Shown here in pieces: positions 35,261 to 43,795 of a DNA stretch of 64,000 nt. The first letter of the stretch is position 1. Each line of letters starts with the position of its first letter. A program made the position numbers and the translations under genes. Below the pieces are notes generated by a model. It made no database searches. It was not told where the DNA came from and was given only the letters and a program-made list of their open reading frames with translations. The stretch is taken from positions 42,680 to 106,679 of the forward strand of contig NZ_JAZLIO010000011.1 of assembly GCF_045617425.1 (NCBI RefSeq), written 5' to 3'. Origin of the DNA: Carnobacterium_B sp045617425. Lineage in GTDB: Bacteria; Bacillota; Bacilli; Lactobacillales; Carnobacteriaceae.

Positions 35261-36641
35261 CGTTGTTCTCCTCACTTTCCGCTATAAGAACTTCAGTTGT
35301 GTCTTCTGTATTTTCAGATTCAACCGAAAAACCTAATGCTTTAGCAAAAAATTTCAGATCTTTCTTTGAATCTCTTGAAGATTTTTTTCTCGCTAAATCC
35401 TTTAATGACTCGATTGGTTTTCGTTTCATCTGGTTAATGATACTTTGAATATGCTTATCGATTAAAACCATCTGATGATCTGTTAAGTCAGGCAATTTTC
35501 TTTCTAAGCTGGAGAGCGTTTTTTCTTTTATCTCTATCGCTTGGTCATGAAGTTCATTTAAATAAGGAACCGCTTGTCTTTCTTGATACCATTGATCAAA
35601 GGCTATTACTTCTTCAAGTAAATCGGATGTTATTCTTTTCACGATTTTATCTTTATCTAAATCAATTTCATCTAAACGAAAACTAATTTGATCCATGTCA
35701 AAAACTTGAATACCTTCAATATATTGGAGACTAGGTTCAATATTTCGTGGAACTGCTAAATCCATGAAAAGTTGTTTTTTCTTTGTTAAACGAATCGTAG
35801 CCATTTCCTCAATTGTTTTTTCTGTAACTAAGTAACGTTGCGCTTTGGTAGCAACGATAACGCCGTCAGCAACAGCTAATGACATTGGTAGATGATTGAA
35901 GTCTGCAGTAAAGAAAAAACGGCTTAGCATACCCGTGTGATGCTTCTTTTTAGCCCATACATTCATTTCGTGAGCTAAATCATTTACTTTTTGTTCATTT
36001 CGACCAATGAGCGTTATATGAGTAGCACCTTGGTGAAATAACGTTTTTGCTGCTAAACGAATCATTTTTCCTGATCCAATTAGAAGGAAACGTTTATCGC
36101 TTATGCTTTCCCACTCTTCTTTAAAGAGTTTAACAGCAGCTGATCCGGGATTATAAGATAGTTGATCTAAGTTTGTTTTAGTATGCATTTTTTTTGAAAA
36201 AGAAATAGACTTATGAAATAAAGAATTTAAAATCGGGCCAGATGTGCGCTGTTCAATAGCTATTGCAAGAGCCTGTTTTACTTGACTAAGAATTTGAGTC
36301 TCTCCAATGATCAATGAATCAAGACCTGTAGCTACATTAAAAAGATGTTTTGCAGCATCTAAATTTGATTTTCCATAACTTGTTGAAATGACTTCAGCTA
36401 TTTCATATCCTGTATGATTTGAAAGATAACGAAGCATATCTCCATGCATAAATTCATTTTGGTCAATGTAAAGGTAATATTCTGTTCGATTGCATGTTGA
36501 AAGAATAACAGCTTCTTTAACTCCTGGAAAAGAGAGTACTTTAGCAAGTTGTTCTGGTATTTTATTTTCTTCAATTGTGTAGTGTTCTCTAATTTCTATC
36601 GGTGTTGTTTTATGGCTAACCCCATATAATAAGATTTTCAA
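35238..36641 (-). CDS. hemA: Glutamyl-tRNA reductase
   Basis: Reduces glutamyl-tRNA(Glu) to glutamate-1-semialdehyde with NADPH, the committed step of tetrapyrrole synthesis by the C5 route. I start at TTG 36641 (MKILLYGVSHKTTPIEIRE when read as Met), following AAGAGGA; upstream ATGs lack a suitable site. The product is 467 residues. The catalytic cysteine is in ILSTCNRTEYYLYI, the NADPH domain has LLIGSGKMIRLAAKTLFHQG, and the helical dimerisation domain follows. The last 30 residues are an acidic tail (ESENTEDTTEVLIAESEENN) beyond the usual end. hemX, hemC, hemD and hemB are absent. Confidence 0.93.
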   Translation of the reverse strand: MKILLYGVSHKTTPIEIREHYTIEENKIPEQLAKVLSFPGVKEAVILSTCNRTEYYLYIDQNEFMHGDMLRYLSNHTGYEIAEVISTSYGKSNLDAAKHLFNVATGLDSLIIGETQILSQVKQALAIAIEQRTSGPILNSLFHKSISFSKKMHTKTNLDQLSYNPGSAAVKLFKEEWESISDKRFLLIGSGKMIRLAAKTLFHQGATHITLIGRNEQKVNDLAHEMNVWAKKKHHTGMLSRFFFTADFNHLPMSLAVADGVIVATKAQRYLVTEKTIEEMATIRLTKKKQLFMDLAVPRNIEPSLQYIEGIQVFDMDQISFRLDEIDLDKDKIVKRITSDLLEEVIAFDQWYQERQAVPYLNELHDQAIEIKEKTLSSLERKLPDLTDHQMVLIDKHIQSIINQMKRKPIESLKDLARKKSSRDSKKDLKFFAKALGFSVESENTEDTTEVLIAESEENNVENNKTI

Positions 36642-36765
36642 TAGTACCATCCTCTTATTCTTCATCATTCTAACTGATAATAAATGGAAAAGATAGAATT
36701 AAACTACTTTTCTACCCTTTCCATGGTTCACATATCAACTATTTTTAATTTGTATCGGTAAAAAG

Positions 36766-37353
36766 TTATCTTTTAATATAACTTTCAATTAAACTCCAAG
36801 CTTTATCTTTTCCTTCTCCAGTTTCAGATGAAAAAAGAACGAACTCATCTTCTTCTCTTAAGTTCAATTTATCTTTGACAATTTTAATGTGTTTGTTCCA
36901 TTTGCTTCTTGGAATTTTATCGGCTTTTGTAGCAATCACAATCACAGGAATAGAATGATATTTTAAAAACTCGTACATTTGTACGTCATCTTCTGTTGGC
37001 GGGTGTCTTAAATCTACGACAGAGAGAGCTGCTTTTAATGTGTCTCTTTGAGTAAAATAAGTTTCTAGCATTTGTCCCCATTTGGCACGTTCAGTTTTAG
37101 ACACTTTAGCATACCCATAGCCTGGAACATCAACAAAATAGAAAGTATCTTCTATTATGTAGTAATTAAGTGTTTGCGTTTTTCCGGGTTTTCCTGAAGT
37201 TCTAGCCAAACCATTTCGGTTAATCATTGTATTGATAAAAGATGATTTCCCAACATTTGAACGTCCAGCTAAAGCAATTTCAGGTAGTCCAGTATTTGGA
37301 TATTGAGCAGGCGAAACCGCACTTATGACAATATCAGCTTTATTTACTTTCAT
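36766..37353 (-). CDS. engB: Ribosome biogenesis GTPase EngB (YsxC)
   Basis: Small essential GTPase needed for late 50S assembly; 195 residues. The G motifs are GRSNVGKSSF (G1), KPGKTQTLNYY (G2), DVPGYGYAKVS (G3) and ATKADKIPRSKW (G4), with FSSETGEGKDKAW as G5. The start follows GGAG. It lies between clpX and hemA, matching the clpX-(lon)-ysxC-hemA order of Bacillus with lonA and lonB missing. No clear promoter was seen between clpX and engB. Confidence 0.95.
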   Translation of the reverse strand: MKVNKADIVISAVSPAQYPNTGLPEIALAGRSNVGKSSFINTMINRNGLARTSGKPGKTQTLNYYIIEDTFYFVDVPGYGYAKVSKTERAKWGQMLETYFTQRDTLKAALSVVDLRHPPTEDDVQMYEFLKYHSIPVIVIATKADKIPRSKWNKHIKIVKDKLNLREEDEFVLFSSETGEGKDKAWSLIESYIKR

Positions 37354-37486
37354 GATTTAATCTCCATCTCTAATTATAAATTCTTTTACCATTCTAACAT
37401 ATTAAAGCACTCAATGACATTCCAAATTTGAATCCTGTTCGACTTTATCTATAGAGTCTAATGGTATTCATAAAATGAAGCACAAA

Positions 37487-37531
37487 TTAAAAAAATAAAC
37501 GAAGCTAGGACCGATGCCCAACTTCGTTTAT
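37487..37531 (-). terminator. clpX terminator
   Basis: ATAAACGAAG (37495-37504) pairs with CTTCGTTTAT (37522-37531) across a 17-nt loop; seven T residues follow on the minus strand. Confidence 0.78.
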
Positions 37532-37568
37532 GATTTTTAGCTGATTCATACTAACTTTTTAATTAAAA

Positions 37569-38816
37569 TCAACTGATTTTTTTGCCTTCAATATCAAAGA
37601 AATCTGGATTTCCTGAACCACTTACTGTATCTTTTGTGATCACACATTTAACAATTTCTGGACGACTTGGTAAGTCAAACATAATTTCTAGCATGATTGA
37701 TTCAATGATAGAACGTAAACCTCGTGCACCAGTATTGCGCTCAATAGCTTTTTTAGCGATTTCTGTTAAAGAATCATCTTCAAATTCTAGTTCAACTTCA
37801 TCTAAAGCTAACAATTTTTTATATTGTTTTACAAGAGCATTTTTTGGTTTTGTTAAAATATGAACCAAATCATCTTCAGTTAGTTTTTCTAACGCAGCCA
37901 TTACTGGCAAACGTCCAATAAATTCTGGAATCAAACCAAATTTCAATAAGTCTTCTGGGATAATTTGTTGCATCACGCTTTGGCTTTCATCTAATTTTTT
38001 CTTAGAAGAACCAAAACCGATTACTTTTTCTCCCATACGATTTTTAACAATCGTTTCGATTCCATCAAAAGCACCACCTACAATAAATAAGATATTGCTT
38101 GTGTCTAATTGTATAAATTCTTGATGAGGATGTTTTCTTCCACCTTGTGGAGGAACGTTAGCTACTGTTCCTTCTAGGATCTTAAGCAAGGCTTGTTGAA
38201 CACCTTCTCCACTTACATCACGTGTTATTGATACATTTTCGCCTTTACGCGCAATTTTGTCAATTTCGTCGATATAAATAATTCCTTTTTGAGCTCGTTC
38301 TACATCATAATCAGCTGCTTGCATTAGTTTTAAAAGAATATTTTCAACATCTTCTCCAACATAGCCTGCTTCTGTTAAACTTGTAGCATCTGCTATTGCA
38401 AATGGAACATTTAAAATACGAGCCAAACTTTGAGCAAGGAAAGTTTTCCCAGAACCAGTTGGTCCAATCAAACAAATGTTACTTTTTTGCAATTCGATAC
38501 CGTCTTTTTCTTCGCCACCCATTTGATTTACACGTTTATAATGATTGTATACTGCTACCGATAGCGATTTTTTCGCTTGGTCTTGACCAATCACATAATC
38601 ATTTAATATTCCTCTGATTTCATGAGGTTTAGGCACTTCTAAAAATTCACCATAGCCTGCATCATTGAACTCTTCATCAATAATCTCTTTACACAAATCA
38701 ATGCACTCGTTACAAATATATACACCTGGACCAGCAACAATTTTTTTTACTTGGTCTTGTGATTTGCCACAAAATGAGCAACTCACAGGTCCTTTTGCTT
38801 CTTCATCATTAAACAT
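37569..38816 (-). CDS. clpX: ClpX, ATPase subunit of the ClpXP protease
   Basis: AAA+ unfoldase that recognises tagged substrates and delivers them to ClpP; 415 residues. The N-terminal zinc domain has Cys13, Cys16, Cys35 and Cys38 (CSFC and CNEC). Walker A is GPTGSGKT at 118-125 and Walker B is GIIYIDEIDKIARK; the pore loop GYVGEDVEN, the RKH-like loop GGRKHPHQEF and the ClpP-binding IGF loop (KVIGFGSS) are all present. It follows tig on the same strand, the conserved tig-clpX order, but a terminator separates them. Confidence 0.97.
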   Translation of the reverse strand: MFNDEEAKGPVSCSFCGKSQDQVKKIVAGPGVYICNECIDLCKEIIDEEFNDAGYGEFLEVPKPHEIRGILNDYVIGQDQAKKSLSVAVYNHYKRVNQMGGEEKDGIELQKSNICLIGPTGSGKTFLAQSLARILNVPFAIADATSLTEAGYVGEDVENILLKLMQAADYDVERAQKGIIYIDEIDKIARKGENVSITRDVSGEGVQQALLKILEGTVANVPPQGGRKHPHQEFIQLDTSNILFIVGGAFDGIETIVKNRMGEKVIGFGSSKKKLDESQSVMQQIIPEDLLKFGLIPEFIGRLPVMAALEKLTEDDLVHILTKPKNALVKQYKKLLALDEVELEFEDDSLTEIAKKAIERNTGARGLRSIIESIMLEIMFDLPSRPEIVKCVITKDTVSGSGNPDFFDIEGKKIS

Positions 38817-38960
38817 TCGTGTCCACCTCTATTCTCATTCATACCACTTATAATAGTAGCAGATTTGTCACTCATATTACAATGAGAATCGTTCAAATCT
38901 TAAATAGCATAGCATAATATTTCCTTTAATGCTAGAATTTAAACTGTTTCTCTTTCATAC

Positions 38961-39005
38961 AAAAAGAAGGAGCTTCAAAAGATATTTCTTTTTGAAGTCC
39001 TTCAT
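38961..39005 (-). terminator. tig terminator
   Basis: A long interrupted stem built from GAAGGA-CTTCAAAAAGA and its complement is followed on the minus strand by TTTTTG. It separates tig from clpX. Confidence 0.78.
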
Positions 39006-39041
39006 TTTTGTCAGTACTATTTATCATTAAAGGAACAGCAA

Positions 39042-40322
39042 TTATTTTTCTTCAGCTGTTTCAGTAATTAGATCAATAGCTTTTTTCATTGCAATATCGT
39101 GTTTTAACATTTCTGGAGTCAATGCAGCACGGACAGCTTTTTCATCCATACCGTATTGTTCGCCCAAGTTTTTGATTTCTTCATTAACTTCTTCTTCAGT
39201 AGTTTCAAAAGCTTCTGCTTCAACGATCGCTTCAAGAACTAAGTTAGTACGAGTTCTTAAATCAGCATCAGCTTCCATTTGTTTGTGTAGATCTTGTTCT
39301 GTAGTACCAGTAATTTGATAGTACATTTCAGGAGAAACACCTTGACGTTGCATATCGTTTAAGAAGACATCCATTTGACGGTGAACTTCGTCGTGAACCA
39401 TTGCCCATGGAAGATCTTCAATTTTAGCATTGTCTACTGCTTGACGAATAGCTGATTCCTCAACTGCTTCATCAGCAGATGCACTTTTAGCTTCTGTTAA
39501 TTGAGTTTTGATCTTTTCCTTTAATTCTGCTAATGTTTCAACTTCTTCATCAACATCTTTAGCAAATTCATCATCTAAAGCTGGTAATTCTTTTGCTTTA
39601 ACTTCGTGTACTTTAACTTTAAAAGTTACAGCAGCACCTTTTAAATCTTCAGCATGGTAGTCTTCAGGGAAAGTTAAGTCAACGTCTAATTCATCTTCAG
39701 CTTTAACGCCTACAAGTTTTTCTTCAAAACCTGGAATGAATGAGTTTGAACCTAATTCTAATGAATGATTTTCGCCTTTGCCGCCTTCGAAAGCAACACC
39801 ATCTTTAAATCCTTCATAATCGATAACAACAGTATCGCCTTCAACTGCAGCATCTTCTTTCAATACTAATTCAGCTTGTGCAGCACGTTTTTCTTCAATG
39901 TTTTTTTCAACATCTTCATCTGTTACTTCACGGTCTTGTTTTTCAACTGTTAAGCCTTTGTATTCCCCTAATTCAACTTCAGGTTTTACAGTAACTTCAG
40001 CTTCGATAACCCAAGCTTCGCCTTTTTCCATAGATTTAACATCGATTTTTGGTTGTGCAACTGGATCAAGACCAGCTTCTGCAACTGCAGCATCATATGC
40101 TTCAGGTAATACAGCATTCAATGCATCTTCATACAAAGCTTCTTCTCCATATTGTTTGTTGAAAATTGTACGAGGAACTTTCCCTTTACGGAATCCAGGT
40201 ACACTTAAAGTGGATTTCACTTTGTTAAAGGCTGTATCTAAACCTTCTTTAATTTTTTCTTCTGAAATTTCAAATGTTAAGACACCATCATTTGTGCCTT
40301 TTTTTTCCCATTTTGCAGTCAT
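39042..40322 (-). CDS. tig: Trigger factor
   Basis: Ribosome-bound chaperone and prolyl isomerase that meets nascent chains at the exit tunnel. The start is at 40322 (MTAKWEKKGTNDGVLTFEI), with GGAGGG 9 nt upstream, giving 426 residues. The N-terminal domain carries the ribosome-binding segment PGFRKGKVPRTIFNKQYG. The FKBP-type PPIase domain, about 150-245, has GDTVVIDYEGFKDGVAFEGG and LELGSNSFIPGFEEKLVG. The C-terminal helical cradle is complete. Codon use is rich in GCA and GAA, as in other highly expressed genes. Confidence 0.97.
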   Translation of the reverse strand: MTAKWEKKGTNDGVLTFEISEEKIKEGLDTAFNKVKSTLSVPGFRKGKVPRTIFNKQYGEEALYEDALNAVLPEAYDAAVAEAGLDPVAQPKIDVKSMEKGEAWVIEAEVTVKPEVELGEYKGLTVEKQDREVTDEDVEKNIEEKRAAQAELVLKEDAAVEGDTVVIDYEGFKDGVAFEGGKGENHSLELGSNSFIPGFEEKLVGVKAEDELDVDLTFPEDYHAEDLKGAAVTFKVKVHEVKAKELPALDDEFAKDVDEEVETLAELKEKIKTQLTEAKSASADEAVEESAIRQAVDNAKIEDLPWAMVHDEVHRQMDVFLNDMQRQGVSPEMYYQITGTTEQDLHKQMEADADLRTRTNLVLEAIVEAEAFETTEEEVNEEIKNLGEQYGMDEKAVRAALTPEMLKHDIAMKKAIDLITETAEEK

Positions 40323-40483
40323 ATTATATTTCCCTCCGAAACACTCTATTTTTCGCAATAAAAAAGCAATTGCATACTCATTAATAGTACACTAAAGGCT
40401 GAAATTTGTAAATAAAAACAACGAATTAAAGATAAATCTGATTGAAGACTGTTTAAGGTCTCATTAAATTATTGAGTGACTAG

Positions 40484-41443
40484 TTAAACTAAATCTATTA
40501 ATTCAAGGTCAATCCTCTGCATCCATTCTTCCATCCTTTTACTGTTCAAACTAGGTTCAATCGTTAATGTAAAAGAATTGTCGTAGCGTTTTTGATAAAG
40601 TTCAACCCATTCTACTGGTGAAGTGATCACGTCATCTATAAAAGGATACAGCACAAAGAAATGAAGCGATACTTCTTGAACCATTGATTGATAAAGAGTC
40701 GGATCATTTTGTTCAACACGCTCAGACAATAGCGACAATACTTCTTGAACAATCGCATGGTTCTTGATTGAGGTCAATAAAGCAGGTTGAATAACTTTTT
40801 TTTCTTTCATCCAGTAAATATCAAATTTTCCTGCTACTTTTTCAATGGCTAAGCGTTCTATTGCTGTTGCCTTAATAATCCCATTTACGTAAGGATTAGA
40901 TAATATTGGTTTTACAGCTTGAATAAAAGGTTCTGATGGAATATCTTCTAATTCTTTCATAATAGCAGATTGTTCTGTAAAAGATTTATTTCCTAAAGAA
41001 TAGGATTCTTTTAGCAAATACTCGACCTTTTTTTGTTTCTCAAGTTCAATTTTTGTTTGCTCTTCTTCTAACATTTCTTGAACAGCTGACCAATTTTCTT
41101 CAGAAGTTTCTGTTAGCGGAAATTTTTTCTTTCGAAATATAATGGCTTGTTCTGCTTGGAGAAACAAATGACATTTTATTAAAATGGCTGTATAAAAAAG
41201 AGCCAACGACTCTTCTTGTTCATAAAAAGAATATTTGTCATCTGCAATCTCTTTGGCTTTTGGATAATCTCCAACTTGATATAACGCAGTTGTATAATTT
41301 GTATTTAATAACTCATCTTGTTCTAACTGGTAAGCTTCTTCGAAAAATGGAATAGCTTCTTCCATTCTTCCTGATAAAAAATATTCCATCGCTTCTTTTT
41401 TATACCAGTCGTAATTCTTTGGAAAGGGTACTGTTTCTCCCAT
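40484..41443 (-). CDS. TPR-like repeat protein of unknown function
   Basis: 319 residues from the ATG at 41443 (MGETVPFPKNYDWYKKEAME), with AGGAG 9 nt upstream. Two TPR-like helical pairs are visible near the N-terminus: YKKEAMEYFLSGRMEEAIPF with FEEAYQLEQDE, then TTALYQVGDYPKAKEIADDK. A charged coiled coil (EEEQTKIELEKQKKVEYLLK) occupies about 125-145. The C-terminal half is predicted helical without a known motif. No signal peptide is present, so it should be cytoplasmic and act in protein contacts. Similar proteins lie near tig or clpX in related species; no role can be assigned. Confidence 0.7.
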   Translation of the reverse strand: MGETVPFPKNYDWYKKEAMEYFLSGRMEEAIPFFEEAYQLEQDELLNTNYTTALYQVGDYPKAKEIADDKYSFYEQEESLALFYTAILIKCHLFLQAEQAIIFRKKKFPLTETSEENWSAVQEMLEEEQTKIELEKQKKVEYLLKESYSLGNKSFTEQSAIMKELEDIPSEPFIQAVKPILSNPYVNGIIKATAIERLAIEKVAGKFDIYWMKEKKVIQPALLTSIKNHAIVQEVLSLLSERVEQNDPTLYQSMVQEVSLHFFVLYPFIDDVITSPVEWVELYQKRYDNSFTLTIEPSLNSKRMEEWMQRIDLELIDLV

Positions 41444-41712
41444 ATTGTCACTCTCCTGCATTCATATCATTCAATAAAAAGAAGTTCATTTTGTTTTTTT
41501 ATGTAGTCTTATTTTAGCATACATTTGTTCATTAAAGTGGATTAAGTTGAAGCGATTAGCGAAATTTATACAACTAAATGTCCACTTACACTGGGCTTAC
41601 AAATTATGGTTTTATTCTTCAAAATTTTATATACTGTACGATACAAAATATGGTAAACTATTTTTGGTGCGCTGATATAAAAACATTTAAAAATTTTTAG
41701 GAGGATCCTTCA

Positions 41713-42021
41713 ATGAATCAAGGTTTTGTAAAAGACCTCACTAGTGAAGAACAAACTGAGTTACAATCTCTAGCAAATATTATATTTGTAGAAACGATTG
41801 CAAATGGTTTTTATGAATTGAAAAAAGTGACTGCCACATTACCGGAGGGTTTTCCATTAGGACGAATTTATTCTAGAGAAATGCTTGGTAAATTACTTTT
41901 AGATGACCATCGTTACAGTATTTTGATTGAAACAAATGATAGCAAATATCTTTATCAATCATCTACAGTAAAAATACCAAAAATCGATCTACCCCAACTA
42001 GAAAAAGAGCAAATCAGTTGA
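41713..42021 (+). CDS. Hypothetical 102-residue protein
   Basis: I do not recognise this protein. It starts with ATG at 41713, preceded by AGGAGG at good spacing, and its last codons form one arm of a strong terminator, so it is a genuine gene. The sequence MNQGFVKDLTSEEQTELQSL is followed by a mixed alpha/beta region with LPEGFPLGRIYSREMLGKLL and RYSILIETNDSKYLYQSSTV. No membrane helix, signal peptide or cysteine is present. It is the only plus-strand gene between the CDF gene region and the window end, apart from the 54-codon ORF. It converges on accA. Confidence 0.75.
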   Translation: MNQGFVKDLTSEEQTELQSLANIIFVETIANGFYELKKVTATLPEGFPLGRIYSREMLGKLLLDDHRYSILIETNDSKYLYQSSTVKIPKIDLPQLEKEQIS

Positions 42022-42043
42022 TTTCAACTGATTTGCTCTTTTT
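42002..42043. terminator. Bidirectional terminator overlapping the 102-codon gene
   Basis: A 20-bp perfect stem (AAAAAGAGCAAATCAGTTGA and its complement) includes the stop codon of the 102-codon gene. It can also end the fab-acc transcript coming from the other side. Confidence 0.92.
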
Positions 42044-42063
42044 CTGTCATTATTGAATAAAAT

Positions 42064-42846
42064 TCAATATTTCCTGAATCTTTGATACCGTTCTTCAACA
42101 AGTTGATCAGGTGTTTTTGCAGAAAGCTCTTTTATAGTAGAACTTATATTTTCTTTCATATCTCTCAAAATCTGCTCTTGAGACAATAAGCCTTCTAAGT
42201 TTGTTTCCGGCAATATAAAGTCAATTATATCAAGCCCAAATAAATCTTGAGCAGTTAGCTTCATCAATTCTGCTGCTTCCTTAGATCTCGTTGCGTCTTT
42301 CCATAAAATAGAAGAAAACCCTTCAGGTGAAAGTACAGAATACATCGTGTGTTCCATCATCCATACCTGATTCCCCATAGCTAAAGCTAAAGCTCCTCCA
42401 CTACCGCCTTCACCGATAATAATTGAAAGAACTGGTACTTTTAATTTACTCATTTCGATTAAATTACGTGCAATAGCTTCACCTTGTCCTCTATTTTCAG
42501 CCTCAACGCCACAATAAGCACCAGCAGTATTAACAAAGGTTATTATAGGTCTATTAAATTTTTCAGCTTGTTTCATTAGACGCAATGCTTTTCGATAACC
42601 TTCTGGATGAGGTGACCCAAAATTGCGCATAATATTTTCTTTTACTTCATGACCTTTTTGATTGCCTATCACCGTTACAGGTTGTCCATTTAAGGTTGCT
42701 ATGCCCCCGACAATGGCTTTATCATCATGAAAAGAACGATCGCCATGGAATTCAATAAAATCGTCAAAAACAGATTCCATTATTTCTATAGCAGTTAATC
42801 GTGAAGTTTTTCTTGATAAAGCAACGATTTCCATAGCTTCTTTCAA
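42064..42846 (-). CDS. accA: Acetyl-CoA carboxylase, carboxyltransferase subunit alpha
   Basis: With AccD it moves the carboxyl group from biotin to acetyl-CoA to form malonyl-CoA. I prefer the TTG at 42846, about 6 nt after AAGGTG; an in-frame GTG at 42855 overlaps that site. The product is 260 residues. Family blocks are FIEFHGDRSFHDDKAIVGG, GNQKGHEVKENIMRNFG, FVNTAGAYCGVEAENRGQGE, IIIGEGGSGGALALAMGN and SVLSPEGFSSILWKDATRS. It is the last gene of the fatty acid cluster. Confidence 0.94.
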   Translation of the reverse strand: MKEAMEIVALSRKTSRLTAIEIMESVFDDFIEFHGDRSFHDDKAIVGGIATLNGQPVTVIGNQKGHEVKENIMRNFGSPHPEGYRKALRLMKQAEKFNRPIITFVNTAGAYCGVEAENRGQGEAIARNLIEMSKLKVPVLSIIIGEGGSGGALALAMGNQVWMMEHTMYSVLSPEGFSSILWKDATRSKEAAELMKLTAQDLFGLDIIDFILPETNLEGLLSQEQILRDMKENISSTIKELSAKTPDQLVEERYQRFRKY

Positions 42847-42885
42847 CTCGTTCACCTTCTTTATAAAATACTTGCCTGTCTATTT

Positions 42886-43734
42886 TTACTGATGCATGCG
42901 TAAGATATCGCTTAGTAGCTGTTTCATTTCTTTTCTTGGCACAATTTTATCAATAAACCCATTTTCTAAAACAGATTCAGCAAGTTGAAAATCATCAGGA
43001 AGTTCTTCATTTATCGTTTGTTCAATCACACGTCTGCCAGCAAATCCGACCAATGCTTGAGGTTCAGATAAGATGATATCTCCTTGCATGGCAAAACTAG
43101 CCGTTACACCACCAGTAGTCGGGTCAGTCAAGACAGTTACGTATAAGAAACCTGCATCACTGTGGCGAGCTACAGCACCGCTGATTTTAGCCATCTGCAT
43201 AAGCGATAAAATACTTTCTTGCATACGAGCTCCACCTGAGGCAGTAAAAATGATGACCGGTAGTTTTTCCTCTGTTGCTTTTTCAAATGTTCTTGTTATT
43301 TTTTCACCGACTATTTTTCCCATACTTCCCATAATAAAATGAGAATCCATCACACAAATAGCCGTTTCGATACCATTTATCGTACCTTTTCCAGTTAAAA
43401 CAGCTTCATGAAGGTGAGTCTTTTTCTGAGCCAGCTCGATTTTTTTATCATAGTCTGGAAAATGCAAAGGATTTTCAAATGGAATATCGTGATACCATTC
43501 TTCAAAACTAGCTTCATCAAGCGTTAATTCAATTCGCTTTTGTGCCCGTATTCTAAACGTATAGCCACATTCAGGACAGATTTTTTCTGCACCTAGATCC
43601 TTTGTATAAATGGCTTTCTTACAACTTGGACATTGTGCGAACATGCCATCTGGCACCATAGGGTTATCTGTTTCTTCATTAATTTCTGAATGTTTTGTAA
43701 TTGGAATATAAGCTCTTTTTTTAAATAACTGCAC
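42886..43734 (-). CDS. accD: Acetyl-CoA carboxylase, carboxyltransferase subunit beta
   Basis: Partner of AccA in the carboxyltransferase; 282 residues. The N-terminal zinc ribbon has CPSC and CPEC at about 35-57. The crotonase-like core shows GKIVGEKITRTFEKA, FTASGGARMQESILSLMQMA, YVTVLTDPTTGGVTASFAMQ and LVGFAGRRVIEQTINEELPD. Translation starts with GTG at 43734, with GAGGTGA upstream. It lies 30 nt or so from accA and in the same transcript as accC. Confidence 0.95.
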   Translation of the reverse strand: MQLFKKRAYIPITKHSEINEETDNPMVPDGMFAQCPSCKKAIYTKDLGAEKICPECGYTFRIRAQKRIELTLDEASFEEWYHDIPFENPLHFPDYDKKIELAQKKTHLHEAVLTGKGTINGIETAICVMDSHFIMGSMGKIVGEKITRTFEKATEEKLPVIIFTASGGARMQESILSLMQMAKISGAVARHSDAGFLYVTVLTDPTTGGVTASFAMQGDIILSEPQALVGFAGRRVIEQTINEELPDDFQLAESVLENGFIDKIVPRKEMKQLLSDILRMHQ

Positions 43735-43795
43735 GTTGTCACCTCTTTTATTTACTGCATGTTTAGTAAGATGGTTTTGTTACTTCAAAACAAAC

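Noticed and set aside
39898..40395. 165-codon frame opposite tig
   Set aside because: Shadow of the trigger factor gene; composition is that of reverse-complemented coding sequence.
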